The notes under the pieces are model-generated. The model was not told where the DNA came from and made no database searches. It saw only the letters and a program-made list of their open reading frames with translations. Of a stretch of DNA of 64,000 bases, positions 35,488-47,037 are shown in pieces. The stretch comes from Mesaphorura yosii (Eukaryota > Arthropoda > Collembola > Poduromorpha > Tullbergiidae): NCBI GenBank assembly GCA_009869945.1, contig WIXG01000074.1, positions 1-64,000 on the forward strand, given 5' to 3'. The number at the start of each line of letters is the position of its first letter. The first letter of the stretch is position 1. Made by a program: the position numbers and the translations under genes.

Positions 35488-38090
35488 CTATTGATCCATC
35501 TTTACGAATACTCTTGGACGAGAGAAAATCTTCATGGCTTGCTCCAACTTGACCAGATTCTCTTCGATCTGCTTCTTCTCTTCCCGAACTCTGACTGTGT
35601 CAACTCCAACTGGTAATCGATTGAGCTTGGCGATTAAGCTATCATAATCTGTGACATAGCGGGAAACCATATGTCAATGTGCAGGACTTCAGAGGCAATG
35701 ATGTTAAGGATTTACTTACTTTCTTTCACGGTCTTCAGAGTCTCAATTCTCTCTGCGTTGGACATCAGTACATGGCCTGTTGGAACGTCAGAATTTCTTG
35801 CAGCTTCTTCTTTTGCTGCTGCCTCATCTTTCCATTGCTGCTTGCGTTGCTTCAAATAACTAACGAGTGAGACCACTGGTTAGGTTAGTTATGTGACCAC
35901 TTAGCTTGATTTAACTAATTTGTAGAGAACTATACCTGGGCACAACTCCCAAACGGTGAGCATTTGTACTTTGCGAACTATTATTTTTGGTACTCGTGCC
36001 GATTGCAGAAAAATTAGGCCTCAAGTTATTGTCCTCTACGACTAAATTGGAAAAATCCTTTTCTATTCCAGAGTCTTCTCTCTCATTTTGCCGCACAGCT
36101 GCATCACGGACGTCTTCAAAGTTTTCGGTACTCGCAAACCTAGCAACATTCGAAGGCACACTACCGCTGCCACTATCTTTGAGCACTGATTTCATGAATG
36201 GCTTCCGAGAGGAATGGTCTTGAAATATTCTTGTCTCGTCTGTGTTCACTGTAGTCAACACGACATTTGTAAATTGGAACGAAAAGAAGTTCAGGTCAGA
36301 AATACAGCGAGCGAAGATTTCTCACCTCCTCGTGATGTGCGGGATGACGAGCTGGACCTTGCAGAATCTTCTTTTCCCAACTCTTCCTTGCTTGGAATTG
36401 TCTCCTCGGCACAGATGCCATCACAAGGAAGGTACTCAACTTTATGGACGAATCTATCGAGAGGATTCCTGATCTCTGCTTGACTCGCCACTGATTGCGG
36501 AAAATTGGTTTCAGAAAATCTCCAATTATATACTGATTCGTCTTGAAGTTGAAGTGGTTGCCTTCTTCTCAAACTATGATTTCGAACTGGCGCTGCTGCT
36601 GGTTTCTGTTTTTGAGTTAAGTCAGTCGTACTCTTTGAGATTCTTCTAGCGTTCGCGGCTATGCTGGCTCCCCAGATTGGCTTAGAGGCTTCCGTTGATA
36701 ACCCTGGTTTGTCGGAGCTTCTGCTGTTTCTTTTCATAATTGCACTAGCAGTTGGCTTAACTGGGACCAAACGCGAGTGTGCGCTGGACGAAGTAGAACT
36801 CTGGGTACTTTGTGTCTTGACTGATCGTCCATCTCCTCCAGTCTACATAACAAATTAAAATTGTCAGGTTTAATATTTTTTTCTTCTACAAATCTCCAAT
36901 AGATTCTTCTATTGTCTCAATTCTTACCTTAAGAAATTCGGCCACACGTGATTGCACGTGTTCATACTTGGGATTTTTCGTGACACCGGGAATAAAGTTT
37001 GGTCTGAGGGCATCAGCTCTAAGCTGCTTCGATTGTGCCAGCTTTCTAATGTGTTGAAAGTTTTCACGCATGTAATCCTTACCGGGGACGGGCTCTGGAA
37101 AAAGGAATTTATGATGCAATAAATTAAGAAACGACGGAATGGATCACCAATTAGTTATACTCGCAAGGAAAGTACAACGTCGAAAATCAGCAGACGACAC
37201 ACGCGGAAGACACTCCGACAGAAACGATTCAATGCAGTTCGTTCACGTCAATTTATCTGTTGTGAGTCGGTTGGGCAAATCGATAGGGTAAACGCTCCTT
37301 ATTGTGTAAGAATGGCTCAATCAATGGTAAAACAAAAATTATTGGCATTTTATATCACCCGCAAGTATTTTTGTAACAAAACAGAAGTCTTGCATGCAAT
37401 CTTGCGTTCAGAGCGAGACGACACAACAAATAAACCGATGAACTTTTGAGGCAACTATCTAACGTATTCCTCTCATCGTGATGTCCACCTTCATGACAAT
37501 TACATGAAAAGCAATGGTTCCTGTTCGTGCTTCATTTCAAATAGGCTAGCTGCGCGATCGATTTTCGATTTGTAAAAAATTACATCGTTTTTTGAATAGA
37601 AAATATTGATTCAACAATACCGCAGGCAGGCCACCGGTCCGGTCTTTTGTGTTTTCCCTGCGTGACGCCTACTGCCCTAACACCGAAATCTTGAAAATCT
37701 TGATACCTTAGAATATAATGAGAAAGTATGATTGCATTAAAAATCTGCCACGCGCGAGTACATAATAAGTGAGCCAGCCAGCAAGGTGGTTGCGGTCTTG
37801 GCCCCTATCGCTCTCAATCCAGCCGTCTGTTGTCTTTTGTGAGCTGTTGAAAGGGATTAGCACAGTAGTGGGGGTAGCCTGACTCCGAATGTAATGACTT
37901 AATGCATAAACGGATTGCAATTGCAATCCTGCCCAAACCAATATCCCATCTATAGGACCTCAACAGTTTTGATCGCCAATTGATGATTTATCTTTCATAA
38001 TGCATTCCAGAGACGCGGACGCACAAGAATTCATAACGGATACTTACCTTTCCAGCAAAACGGAGGCACGGAGGCTGTGGTGCTGAACAT
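35488..38090 (-). CDS. ENKD1: enkurin domain-containing protein 1
   Basis: Microtubule- and centrosome/cilium-associated protein. The six exons, 5'->3', are 38090-38048, 37094-36928, 36842-36326, 36248-35936, 35859-35720 and 35648-35488, phase-consistent, giving 446 residues. The N-terminal block (KDYMRENFQHIRKLAQSKQ then NPKYEHVQSRVAEFLK) matches the conserved ENKD1 region. Exons 3-4 are a long, Ser/Thr-rich, low-complexity stretch. The C-terminal enkurin domain runs from YLKQRKQQWKDEAAAKEEAA through PTGHVLMSNAERIETL to the very conserved EQAMKIFSRPRVFVKMD end. The product is about 100 residues longer than the mammalian protein because of the middle region. Exon 1 codes only MFSTTASVPPFCWK, and intron 1 is 953 bp. 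Head to head with ZNHIT2 (525 bp). Confidence 0.88.
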
Positions 38091-38615
38091 ATTGATTTAT
38101 CTTATCATTCAATCTACTCTCAAAATTTAATGCACATAACATAAGAAGATTAGTCGAGACGAGGTTCCCGAAGACGGTTTGAATTCAGTAGCCAGTCTTG
38201 AACGCGCACCACACTTAACTCCCGCAATCCATGAGCTGGAGTAATTAGGAATACCCGGGATATCTTGTGGAAACAGACTGCAGGGCAGGGAGAATGTTAG
38301 CCTTTCATTTGAGCTGAGTTGTGTGATTCCTCTGCGGAGGTCTCCAAAGTTGGGATGAATTTCCCTCTACATAACAATTTTGTTTTTCTTTTTGATCAAC
38401 GCTCAATCCGTCGCTCTCTTCTGTGCTTGTGTAGCAGGAAGCCTATAAAATGTTCCGCGAAAACCAAATATAAGACAGACGATTGCAAAGGTAAAATAGC
38501 GCTTGTGTAAGTTGTATTGTGATTTAACGATTTTTATGTACATATTAAATTGTGTACATCGATTGATTTCATTGTTGACTCAAATAATAATCACCGGTAT
38601 ACTGCTGCCGATTTA
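38091..38615. other. divergent promoter region, ENKD1 / ZNHIT2
   Basis: 525 bp, probably a shared bidirectional promoter. No gene seen. Confidence 0.5.
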
Positions 38616-39295
38616 ATGGATATACGAAAAGCTTTGAAACCGGAAGAGCCCCGCATTTGTGAGATGTAAGTCCGTGAAATGTAAAATGTAAATTAATTTT
38701 GTCCATTGTTTTTCTTATTGGGCTTCTGTTGTTACTATTCTTAGATGTAATGCTGATTTCTCGAAATATGTCTGCCCCAAATGTGGAGTGCCATATTGTT
38801 CATTGGCCTGCTACAAAGACGTGAACAAACATTTAAAATGTTCAGAATCCTTCTACCGAGATTGTGTCGTTGAAACTATGAAAGCTGATAAAGCGGAAGC
38901 TGGTTCGTCTCAATCCGCGCAAGGAACGTCTTGTAAGGACATGAAGGAAATGCTGGAGCGAATTCAGGGCAATCAGGAAGAAGTCAACAATTTACTGTAC
39001 AACGAAGACGACGAATCGTCGTCAGAAGAATCTTCGGAATCAAGCTTAGGTACTTGAGCTAGAACGCCCTTTGTGCAGAAATCCGGGAAGGGAATCCGTA
39101 ATTTAGTATGTATTCTCCTTTCTGATTTCAGATTCGGACGATGACGAATCACTCAAGAGACGGATGGAAGGCGTGAACCTCGATGACGCAAATACTGTCT
39201 GGAGTAAACTTACCTTGGAGGAGAAGAAAGGATTTCAGCAGTTCGTGAAGGAATATAACGAAAAGTTCCAGATAGACGATATTGAGGAAGACTAA
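38616..39295 (+). CDS. ZNHIT2: zinc finger HIT domain protein 2, short form
   Basis: HIT-zinc-finger cofactor of the R2TP/RUVBL complex in box C/D snoRNP and U5 snRNP assembly. The three exons are 38616-38665, 38745-39049 and 39132-39295, phase-consistent, giving 172 residues. The zf-HIT domain at about 15-50 has Cys pairs CEIC, CPKC and CSLAC, then KHLKC, followed by the family's SESFYRDCV. A Ser/Glu-rich acidic linker leads to VWSKLTLEEKKGFQQFVK, which matches the conserved 'W..L...EK..F' segment of ZNHIT2. The gene then stops, whereas human ZNHIT2 (about 400 residues) continues for some 230 more. AATAAA at 39365-39370, only 70 bases after the stop, supports a real end. It could be a distinct short zf-HIT paralogue. 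Confidence 0.75.
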
Positions 39296-39364
39296 CTGTG
39301 ATTTCATACTTCGTTTTTATAATCATGCACGATACGATTGAGATTTCGCTTATTTTTCTTAATT

Positions 39365-39370
39365 AATAAA
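39365..39370 (+). terminator. polyadenylation signal of ZNHIT2
   Basis: AATAAA 70 bases after the stop codon. Confidence 0.55.
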
Positions 39371-41841
39371 CAGCTCCTTCATAAAATCGTTGCGGATCGA
39401 TTTTTGGAGATGTACCTCATTGAAACCAACCTATTTGTTGTGGACAAGTATATAGAGCATGATCAATGAGCACTCGAAGTTTGAAAGCTAATGCGACTGA
39501 TGACTGCTGGCAATGAATTGTTCCAAAAGGTTAGGTTAAGTTGACCTCAAGGTTGATTGAACTAGAGCCACGTGGAGCACCCAGCACCAGGTCGGTCACT
39601 CCAGCGAATGTCCCCAATTAAGGTGAACCAATGCGATCCGGCCAGCTGCTAATACCAACAATTCCCCTTGCAATTGCCAACTTCTGATTAATTAGTGAAT
39701 TCCCAAAGAATATAAGGCTGCCAATCGCTTGTTTAATTTAAAACTAAAATTTAAATGCAGGCGTATATGGTCCCACCTCGGCCGAGGGCATGGGAGGTTC
39801 GGATCACAGAATTGGCGCTCGGTCATTCTCAGATGGCGGCGGGGACGCCGGCTCCGACACGGATTGCCAAATCCTGTGTAGATTCTTATTCTAATCAGTT
39901 CATCCTGCCGGTTCGAGATGTCGGCCACACACTCCTGACCGTATGGCGCCCCGGCCTGGGCCAGCGATGACGGTGTGCTCAATCGCGTCCTTGAGCTCCT
40001 CCTCAGTGCGGGCCTCCGTTGCAGGATGCCAACGTCCACGTGGGCGTGTGCCTGGCACCTGGAGGAAAGGGCGGGTTGCGGTGGAGGTGGAGGTTTTTGT
40101 TAATTAATTTGTGCATGTCTTCCGTCTTGTTCAATATTTATTGCAATTTTAAGAACCGCACTTCGCTCAAACAAATATTTGGATGTGAGTGGCGCCAATT
40201 GTCTTTGAACCTAACCTCATTCTTTATAGATTTCATCAAGAACTTGCTGCCAAGTGTGTCAAGCGAAATGAGCACAGTCCAAAGTGGACCAGCGGCCAGC
40301 CGAATTCTCCATGATATTATGTGATTAATTGGATAAGCTATTCATGGATCCAGTAGACGTAATAGCCCTAGTATGAAGATGAGGTACATTCATAGAAAGA
40401 ACAAACGCACGAACACACAACGAAAAACCTGCGTCCATCTGTCTGACTTAACAAATTAAGAAATTGCGTCCCTCAGATTTGCGCTGCGCGTGCAGTGAGG
40501 CAGCGTCCTCGCAAATCAAAGATTTATTATTATTATTGCGAAATAGCAAGCGAGTAATTAGGTTGCCAGAGCAACCTAAGGCTTATCTTGCTCGTTCCAT
40601 GGACGATGTGATGGCATGGTAAACAGAACGTCTACGTAAATAATCGCATTACTTCAATTACTCGTTCATCTTGCTCGATTTTTATTGAAGTTCTATTTTT
40701 GGAATATTGACATTTTATGGCTCAGCGCGTATGCTATCTCTCCCACCGCTTTTGACTCTAATTTGAGTAAGCGAAGATTCATGCTATATTTTATTTCTCA
40801 TTATTAAACATGACGGCTTACGTAAAAACTTAAAATCTGTTTCCATATTCTCGGAGGCTATACGATTTTGTCATGGTGGATACAGATTGCTCTACTACTT
40901 TCTCAGGAATCTCGTCTCGTATTGCTTTGTTTTGCCTCCCACTGTCTGCTTTCGTCCGACTCCAATGCCATACTCCACGAATAAACTGGAATTTCCACCA
41001 TTTCTGACATGATTCAGCCAACCAAGCCTCCTCCGCGTTTACATTGTCTCAAGAATAAAAGAAGAGGCGAGACGAAGACATGAATCATATTCCCAATTCC
41101 CATATAAAATATCCATCAACTCACATTCTGCGAACATTCGCCCAAGTCTCTGGAGAAAAGGAAAGAAAGTCCTGTGCTTAACACGAATCGATACTTTTGC
41201 TTCATTAAAATCGTGGCAATAGAAAGTTCGCAATATGTTCACCTTTTCTCTGCTTGCGTCACACACCACTAACTCGGTCGGTGTTTGGTACTAATTAATA
41301 AGACCAAAGCGGCATCTCTTTTCTCATCTCTTACAAGTGATGACACAATTGGATTAGCAACATCACAGGATTATCAGGAATCTAGAAGGCACGCAGCGAG
41401 CAGGCAGACGAGTTTTGAATCTCTGCGAACAAAGCACAGCTGAAGCTAAAACTGAAAATCTCTGCCATAACAGTGCGAGAAAGATGAACCAATTCCTCTC
41501 ATTTCGTAAAACCTAATCCTTTTCTTGTGCGGGGCGAGCATCAGTACGAGTTGGAGCTCTCGCAGTGAAAGTGACAGCACAGCAAATACTCGGCAGATTT
41601 TGTAGAAAGCAGAAGTTAGAAGTTGCACGCGCAGGACTTTCGAACTTGAGTAATTAAACTTTAGTCCTGGCCTAGAAATCTCGCCGAGCAAGCCTAATTG
41701 GAAGACTCTAATTTTGAACTGTAGCTTAGTTGAGTCCCGCACATGAAATCAGGTTCAGTCAACTATTCATCGTGATCACCATTCGATCTTATCTTAATGT
41801 ACCCGGTGACTTGATTCTTGTGTCATTGATGGTGAAGTATT
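39371..41841. other. intergenic; GC-rich patch at 39755-40090
   Basis: No supported gene in about 2.5 kb. The patch at 39755-40090 is visibly richer in GC than its surroundings and is open on the minus strand for 115 codons. It might be a decayed gene fragment. Confidence 0.35.
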
Positions 41842-42728
41842 ATGGCCACAGCAGCATCAACATCGGGATCGTCGTCAATTGATGTTGCTGGTGCTGCTGC
41901 AGTTTTGGTCAACGAAGAGGAAGGAGTTGCCCACGAAGACATTCGAGACGTTGGAGCTGAATCCGAATCGCCCACAAGAAGCATTCAAGAAGGCTCCCTG
42001 GATGATCAAGAGGAGGACAACAATAGCTTAACCGGACCAAACCCCACGCGTGATGCAATAGCGGACGGAATCGTTTCATTATTGTCGCCCACTTTGAAAA
42101 CCCTCGACGAAGGAGTCCTAGCCACAAAGTAAGTCCTTAAATATGAAAGGTACCTCATTTCTAGCTAAGTGCTCACTTTGAACTTTTAATACAGGAAAAG
42201 TCAGGAAGAATTATCGGAACAAATTGCATTATTAACCGACCAGCTTAAAATAATAGCAGCTGAACAAGTTTGTCCAATTGATCTAGATGGCTATGTAAGC
42301 TTGAGTTTGTATTATCCGTCCGTAACGCTTTGGTTTCATTTGCATTTGCATTGCCTTGGTGATACAGGTGAATCGGTTGGGAGCTATTAAAGGAAAAATC
42401 AACGTCATATCATCAGTATTACATACCGCACAGGTACGAGCACCTTAATGCAATTTTATCTAATTAATTTGCGAGTAAAGTGCGAGATTTCTAACTGCTT
42501 TCGAATTTGTAGGATCGTCTTAACAAAGTTCATGACCAGGCAGTCAAGGAAGCATCTCGTCGTAAACCATTAATTGAACCTTCACCGGTTGCATCTAGTA
42601 GTGTGAGGTCATCTATTGAAAGCCCAGATCAGCCTGACAATAATCGAAATCCATCGTCCTCATCATCTTCGGACAACATTCCGAAAGATTCAGCAGCAGC
42701 AGCAGCTGGTACACCAAAACCATCTTAA
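41842..42728 (+). CDS. SNAPIN: SNAPIN (BLOC-1 subunit, SNARE-associated)
   Basis: Coiled-coil subunit of BLOC-1 and partner of SNAP-25; it acts in lysosome-related organelle biogenesis and synaptic vesicle priming. The four exons are 41842-42128, 42195-42294, 42368-42433 and 42513-42728, phase-consistent, giving 222 residues. The conserved core begins TRDAIADGIVSLLSPTLKTL, continues SQEELSEQIALLTDQLK and LDGYVNRL, and ends HTAQDRLNKVHDQAVKEASR, matching the snapin family in order and spacing. The N-terminal about 70 residues (acidic and Ser-rich) and the C-terminal about 45 residues (Ser/Pro-rich with an Ala run) are longer than in mammals. HEMK2 follows 192 bp downstream on the same strand. 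Confidence 0.85.
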
Positions 42729-42920
42729 CCAAGTTAAGGCTTCGCTTACGGACTACTGAGCATCGACAAAGCTAATTACTGAGCTTAAGATTTTGTTCGT
42801 TGTTGTAGAATTCATTCTCTAACCTTTTCCTTTTTCTTCGGAAAGTGGCTTTATTTTCAACTTTTTCTTTGTATTAAGCTTTTTATCGTCTGTAGTTTAT
42901 TTGTTAGCCAAGTCCAAGCA

Positions 42921-43607
42921 ATGGAAGATTCTTCTAAAACTTCAATTGTAACGCCAATAATCCCAAAGACAAACGCTTTCGTCGATCGTGTGTACGAGCC
43001 TGCCGAAGATTCCTTTCTATTTTTGGATGCTTTAGAGGAAGAAATGGCATCAATTCGTGCCCGAAATGCAACACTTTGCCTAGAAGTTGGATGTGGCTCA
43101 GGAATTTTGTCCACGGCACTGGCCCAAACCAAGTACTTTAAAAGTAATGTTCCTATTGTTTTCGCAATCGACGTAAATCCATGCGCTTGTCTATTAACGA
43201 AGGAAACCGCCGAGCTGAACGTCGGTGTAGGCAGATTAGAACCGATCCAAGCCAACGGTCAAGTATGTTCACGACTGTTCAATTGCAAGTTCGACTTGGT
43301 AATTTGTAACCCACCGTACGTTCCAACTGAGAATGGTGCAGGTGAAATGCAGGATGAAGCTAGTAAAAGCCTCGTTGCTTCATGGGATGGAGGGCCTGAT
43401 GGAAATCAGTTCATAATACCATTCCTACGCGACATTCCCAGCCTGTTGAATGACGACGGAGTCCTGTACTTACTGCTAAGCAGCTGGAACGACCCAGACT
43501 TCCTAATACAAGAATTTATTCCAAAACTTCAACTAAAAGGGAAGCTAGTGGTGAAAAGAGCAGCTGGGCGTGAACGACTGTCTGTGTGGCGTGTTACCAA
43601 AGATTAA
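42921..43607 (+). CDS. N6AMT1: eRF1 glutamine N5-methyltransferase (HEMK2/N6AMT1)
   Basis: SAM-dependent methyltransferase that, with TRMT112, methylates the Gln of the GGQ motif in release factor eRF1. It is one exon of 228 residues (human 214). The N-terminus has the family motif VYEPAEDSFLFLDALE (24-39). The SAM-binding motif I is LEVGCGSGILS (54-64), with an acidic residue at IDVN. The catalytic NPPY is at 130-133 within FDLVICNPPYVPT, followed by SWDGGPDGNQFI, also typical. The C-terminus includes the LLSSWN strand and ends AAGRERLSVWRVTKD. The ATG at 42921 sits 17 codons before the conserved block. AATAAA at 43859-43864. Confidence 0.95.
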   Translation: MEDSSKTSIVTPIIPKTNAFVDRVYEPAEDSFLFLDALEEEMASIRARNATLCLEVGCGSGILSTALAQTKYFKSNVPIVFAIDVNPCACLLTKETAELNVGVGRLEPIQANGQVCSRLFNCKFDLVICNPPYVPTENGAGEMQDEASKSLVASWDGGPDGNQFIIPFLRDIPSLLNDDGVLYLLLSSWNDPDFLIQEFIPKLQLKGKLVVKRAAGRERLSVWRVTKD

Positions 43608-44256
43608 ATGTAACTAAGAAACTTACTATTTGTGAAATGCCTTGCTTGGAATGAAACGTTTAAACAGTCGTTTAGGTAACGGGAAAGCAAATGCAAATGT
43701 ACTACTTCGTGTCCACGTTGTGATGTGATGTCTGATTTTGTAATCAGCCTTTTATATTCATTCAAATATTCAAGAAGATTCAACAGTTGGCGTTGTCGTG
43801 ATGTGAAATTATCGTTGTATTTTTGACACATGTTTTTATGTTAATCAAAAACAGCTTCAAATAAAATATTTGTATTCTGCAATTTTGCTGATAAATAAAT
43901 TGCATTTTCATTAATTATCATCACTAATCAGAAGTGGCAATAACTAAATTACGAATCATGCCAACAGACTTACAGAATTATGAACACTGATCCTTATTTC
44001 TAAATTGGATGCCTTTGATAATGGACTAATATATTTTCAAGTCAGATTTCAAATCACTTCACTACGCATGTTGAATAAATATTTTAGCTACAGTGCAATT
44101 GCCAATTCACCGTACGCCCTTCAGGCTTTGTTCAAGATAATGGGCCAAGTGGGAGAATTTAAGGTTATTTAAGAAGGTGCGGAGTACAGACAGATACTGC
44201 TTTGATCGAAGTCCAAGTTCATTGATTCAGCTCGAAATTCAATTTTATGAACCATA
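43608..44256. other. convergent intergenic region, N6AMT1 / CCDC47
   Basis: AT-rich. Holds AATAAA at 43859-43864 for N6AMT1 and presumably the CCDC47 3' UTR. No gene seen. Confidence 0.5.
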
Positions 44257-46336
44257 TTACATTGCCTTAACTTTCAATTGCTTCATCTTTGGTGCCTTCT
44301 TCTTCTTCTCCCGCTTTTGCTCCTTTTCTTCCCATCTTCGTTGCTTTTCGGGATCGTCTTCCTGAAGAATTTTTTCTTTCTCCTGCCGACGCTTTTCTTC
44401 TTTTTTTTCTTGCAACGCAGCAGCTCTTGCAGCGTGAGTTTGCTTTAAAAATGCTTCTTCTACCTTGGTGCGATTCTTATCAGCTTTGACTTTGCCCTGT
44501 GTTTATGAAAATAATTATGATTAACGATTATTTGCTGCCCCGATAAATTTTTCAAGCTTGTGGTACCTCTTTCGAAAGTCGAATTCTCTTGAAGCGATCC
44601 ATTGTATGAAACACGAACTGAAACAGTGGTTGTATTTCTTCCAAAGCACGCTCGATATTCGTTCCACTATTATTGACTGGCAAGACGAAGGTAAAAATGA
44701 CCAGCTTCTTTGGCTCTGGTGGTTTCATGACTCCGTCTTTTGTCATTTCACTAATAAATTAATATGCCAAAAGCTTAATGATTTACTTTATCTTAAGACA
44801 AGACTCACAAGAACTCTGTTAGGACTTACGGTTCTGTTGTCTTTGTTCCAGTGAACTGATCCGAAACATGGATAGATTCGACCAGTGAAGCGTACTTATT
44901 TATCACAGACGTCGTTTTCGAATCCAGAATTGCTGCGGCTACTTCGCCCATTTCAGTCAACACAACGAACTGTGATGGTAGGCCGTATTTTTCTCCAGGC
45001 TTCTTCTCAGGGCAATAATGTATTAAATCATTGTATTCCTTCGAAATCTTGACGGCTTGCTTCTTTGTCGCGACCGCGAATACCATGCTGTCCATTTCAT
45101 CCCGATTCATTTCGACGGTGAACCGAAAGACATCACGCATTGGACGAAAAATGTTGGATATAATACCAACCAAGTCTTGTCTCTGTAAGAAAAATGTAAG
45201 CATTTATACGACTGATGACTATTAGATAATATCAATAGAAGAATGTCAAACAAAAGGCATACTTTTAACAGCTTAAGCTCCAACAACATTCCTTCGCAGC
45301 ATGTACGTCCCGAGCACCTGCAGATAGTTTGAATTTAGAATACTTCACGTGCAAGACTGAGGAATTGTATTACGTGAATGGCTTACCAAATTTGGAACAA
45401 AGAATCCGACTGCTTGGTAAATGTTCTTGTCCCTTCTTCATCAACGTTCGCAGCTGGCCCGTCTCCAAGATAGTAGAAGTTATCTTCGAGGATGCTCCAA
45501 TTTGACTCAAAGAATGCTTGTGCAATATTTTGATTTTTGTATCTGCCGATTATGTAATTTAACAGATAGACTCCAATTCCAGTTAGCATCAATAGCTCGG
45601 CCCAATATGCTTGCCATCCTCTGTTGAGATAATTGGAATTGATTAGTTTGGAAGATGAACTAGTATTTGCAGTAGTATTAGTAATATACACTTGAATTTA
45701 CCTCATCGGCATTGGCACATCAGTGATGGTGAGTTTTGGAGATGCGGGATCTCGACGCTTTGAACCACCTCCACCCGTTTCTGACGGGATGTCATCATCG
45801 AACTCATCATCATCAATGCCCACAAAGTCATCGTCCTTTAACACAGATTATGACCATAACAGAATAACTTCTTCCCCACTCAATCAGCACATGTAAATAA
45901 ATACCTCAACAAGAGCTTCGTCCTCTTCGTCAAGTCCAGCCTTTCCTGATTCTTTTGGTGAGGCCACCTTCGGTGATTCAGGCTCCACTTCTCCATTAGA
46001 CTTGGGTTTATCCTCTAATGAATCTTCAAATTCATCTTCCTCGAAATCCGGAACTTGCTCCTTAGGTTTCTGAGATGCATCTTTTGAGTCTCCTGCGGGT
46101 GGCGCTCCTTTACCTACGCTTTCCTTCCCTCTTCGTCCTAAGCCTATGTCTTGCTCTTGGTCAAAGTCATCGTCGTCAAATTCTGCAAAATCGTCATCTT
46201 CTTCGACAGTTTGTCGTTTCTTTCCCAAACCTCCGCCGCTCGTTTCAACAATCAGTAGTGTGACGAAAAGTAAGATGGACAGAATTAGCGCTGTCGTAGT
46301 CGTGAAGAACCAAATCTTGTTCACGCTAGCCTTCAT
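44257..46336 (-). CDS. CCDC47: CCDC47, PAT complex subunit
   Basis: ER membrane protein (calumin) that, with Asterix, forms the PAT complex of the multipass translocon and influences ER calcium. The seven exons, 5'->3', are 46336-45905, 45835-45702, 45620-45387, 45317-45263, 45182-44830, 44750-44567 and 44496-44257, phase-consistent, giving 543 residues (human 483). It has a signal peptide or anchor ([20 protein letters not shown]), then a long acidic calcium-binding-like region rich in Asp/Glu that is expanded relative to human. One TM follows ([19 protein letters not shown]), then [19 protein letters not shown], a globular cytosolic domain, and a basic coiled-coil tail ending in [10 protein letters not shown] ... 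[10 protein letters not shown], which is almost identical to the vertebrate tail. Very secure. Confidence 0.95.
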
Positions 46337-47037
46337 CTTTGAATCGGTGTCTTAGTTATTGCCGTGCCCACTTGAACCTCCAGGCCAGTGCCGCTGTGCC
46401 TGACTTGATTGAGATCAGATTATTAAACTCACATCACACTCGGACTCGGAAGAATGCAGGAACAGAAATTCCATAATGAAGCCACAGAACAAATTAAAGT
46501 CAATAGAATCACTTTCGATGAGGTTTTGCTAATTTCGACTCATCACCGATTTTTTGGTTTGTCATGCACACATTACGAAATTGAATCTTCCGGTACACAC
46601 CGACTGCTGACTGTCTGGTCTCTGTATTCATTGCGTCATTGCATCACAGATGTGGACAACGGTGGACGCGTGGCCTTTTTCGCTCAAGTATGAACATCAG
46701 TAATCAGTACGTACTTTTGTTTTGCCCGTTGCGTTGTTGGGTTCAGATTTGAGGTAATGGACAGTCCAAGGTCCTAAGTAACCTTGGGACAGCCAATGAA
46801 CCAACCCTTTCTTGTGTGTATCTGGGTACAGACTTAACTTAACTCCAGTTAAGCTGCCGCCGTAACAATAATCACTTGAGATTTACAAACACTTGCACTG
46901 GTAACAGAATTTAGTACAATAATGAGCGCAACAAATATGACATTAGAATGAGTGACATGAAATTTTTTAACTCCAACCATACATGATCCAAATTGAGGGG
47001 CTAATCGACCTGACCTGCTGACCGAAATAAATAAATC
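46337..47037. other. divergent promoter region, CCDC47 / CPPED1
   Basis: 701 bp between head-to-head genes. The frame at 46454-46693 has no support. Promoters are expected here. Confidence 0.45.
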
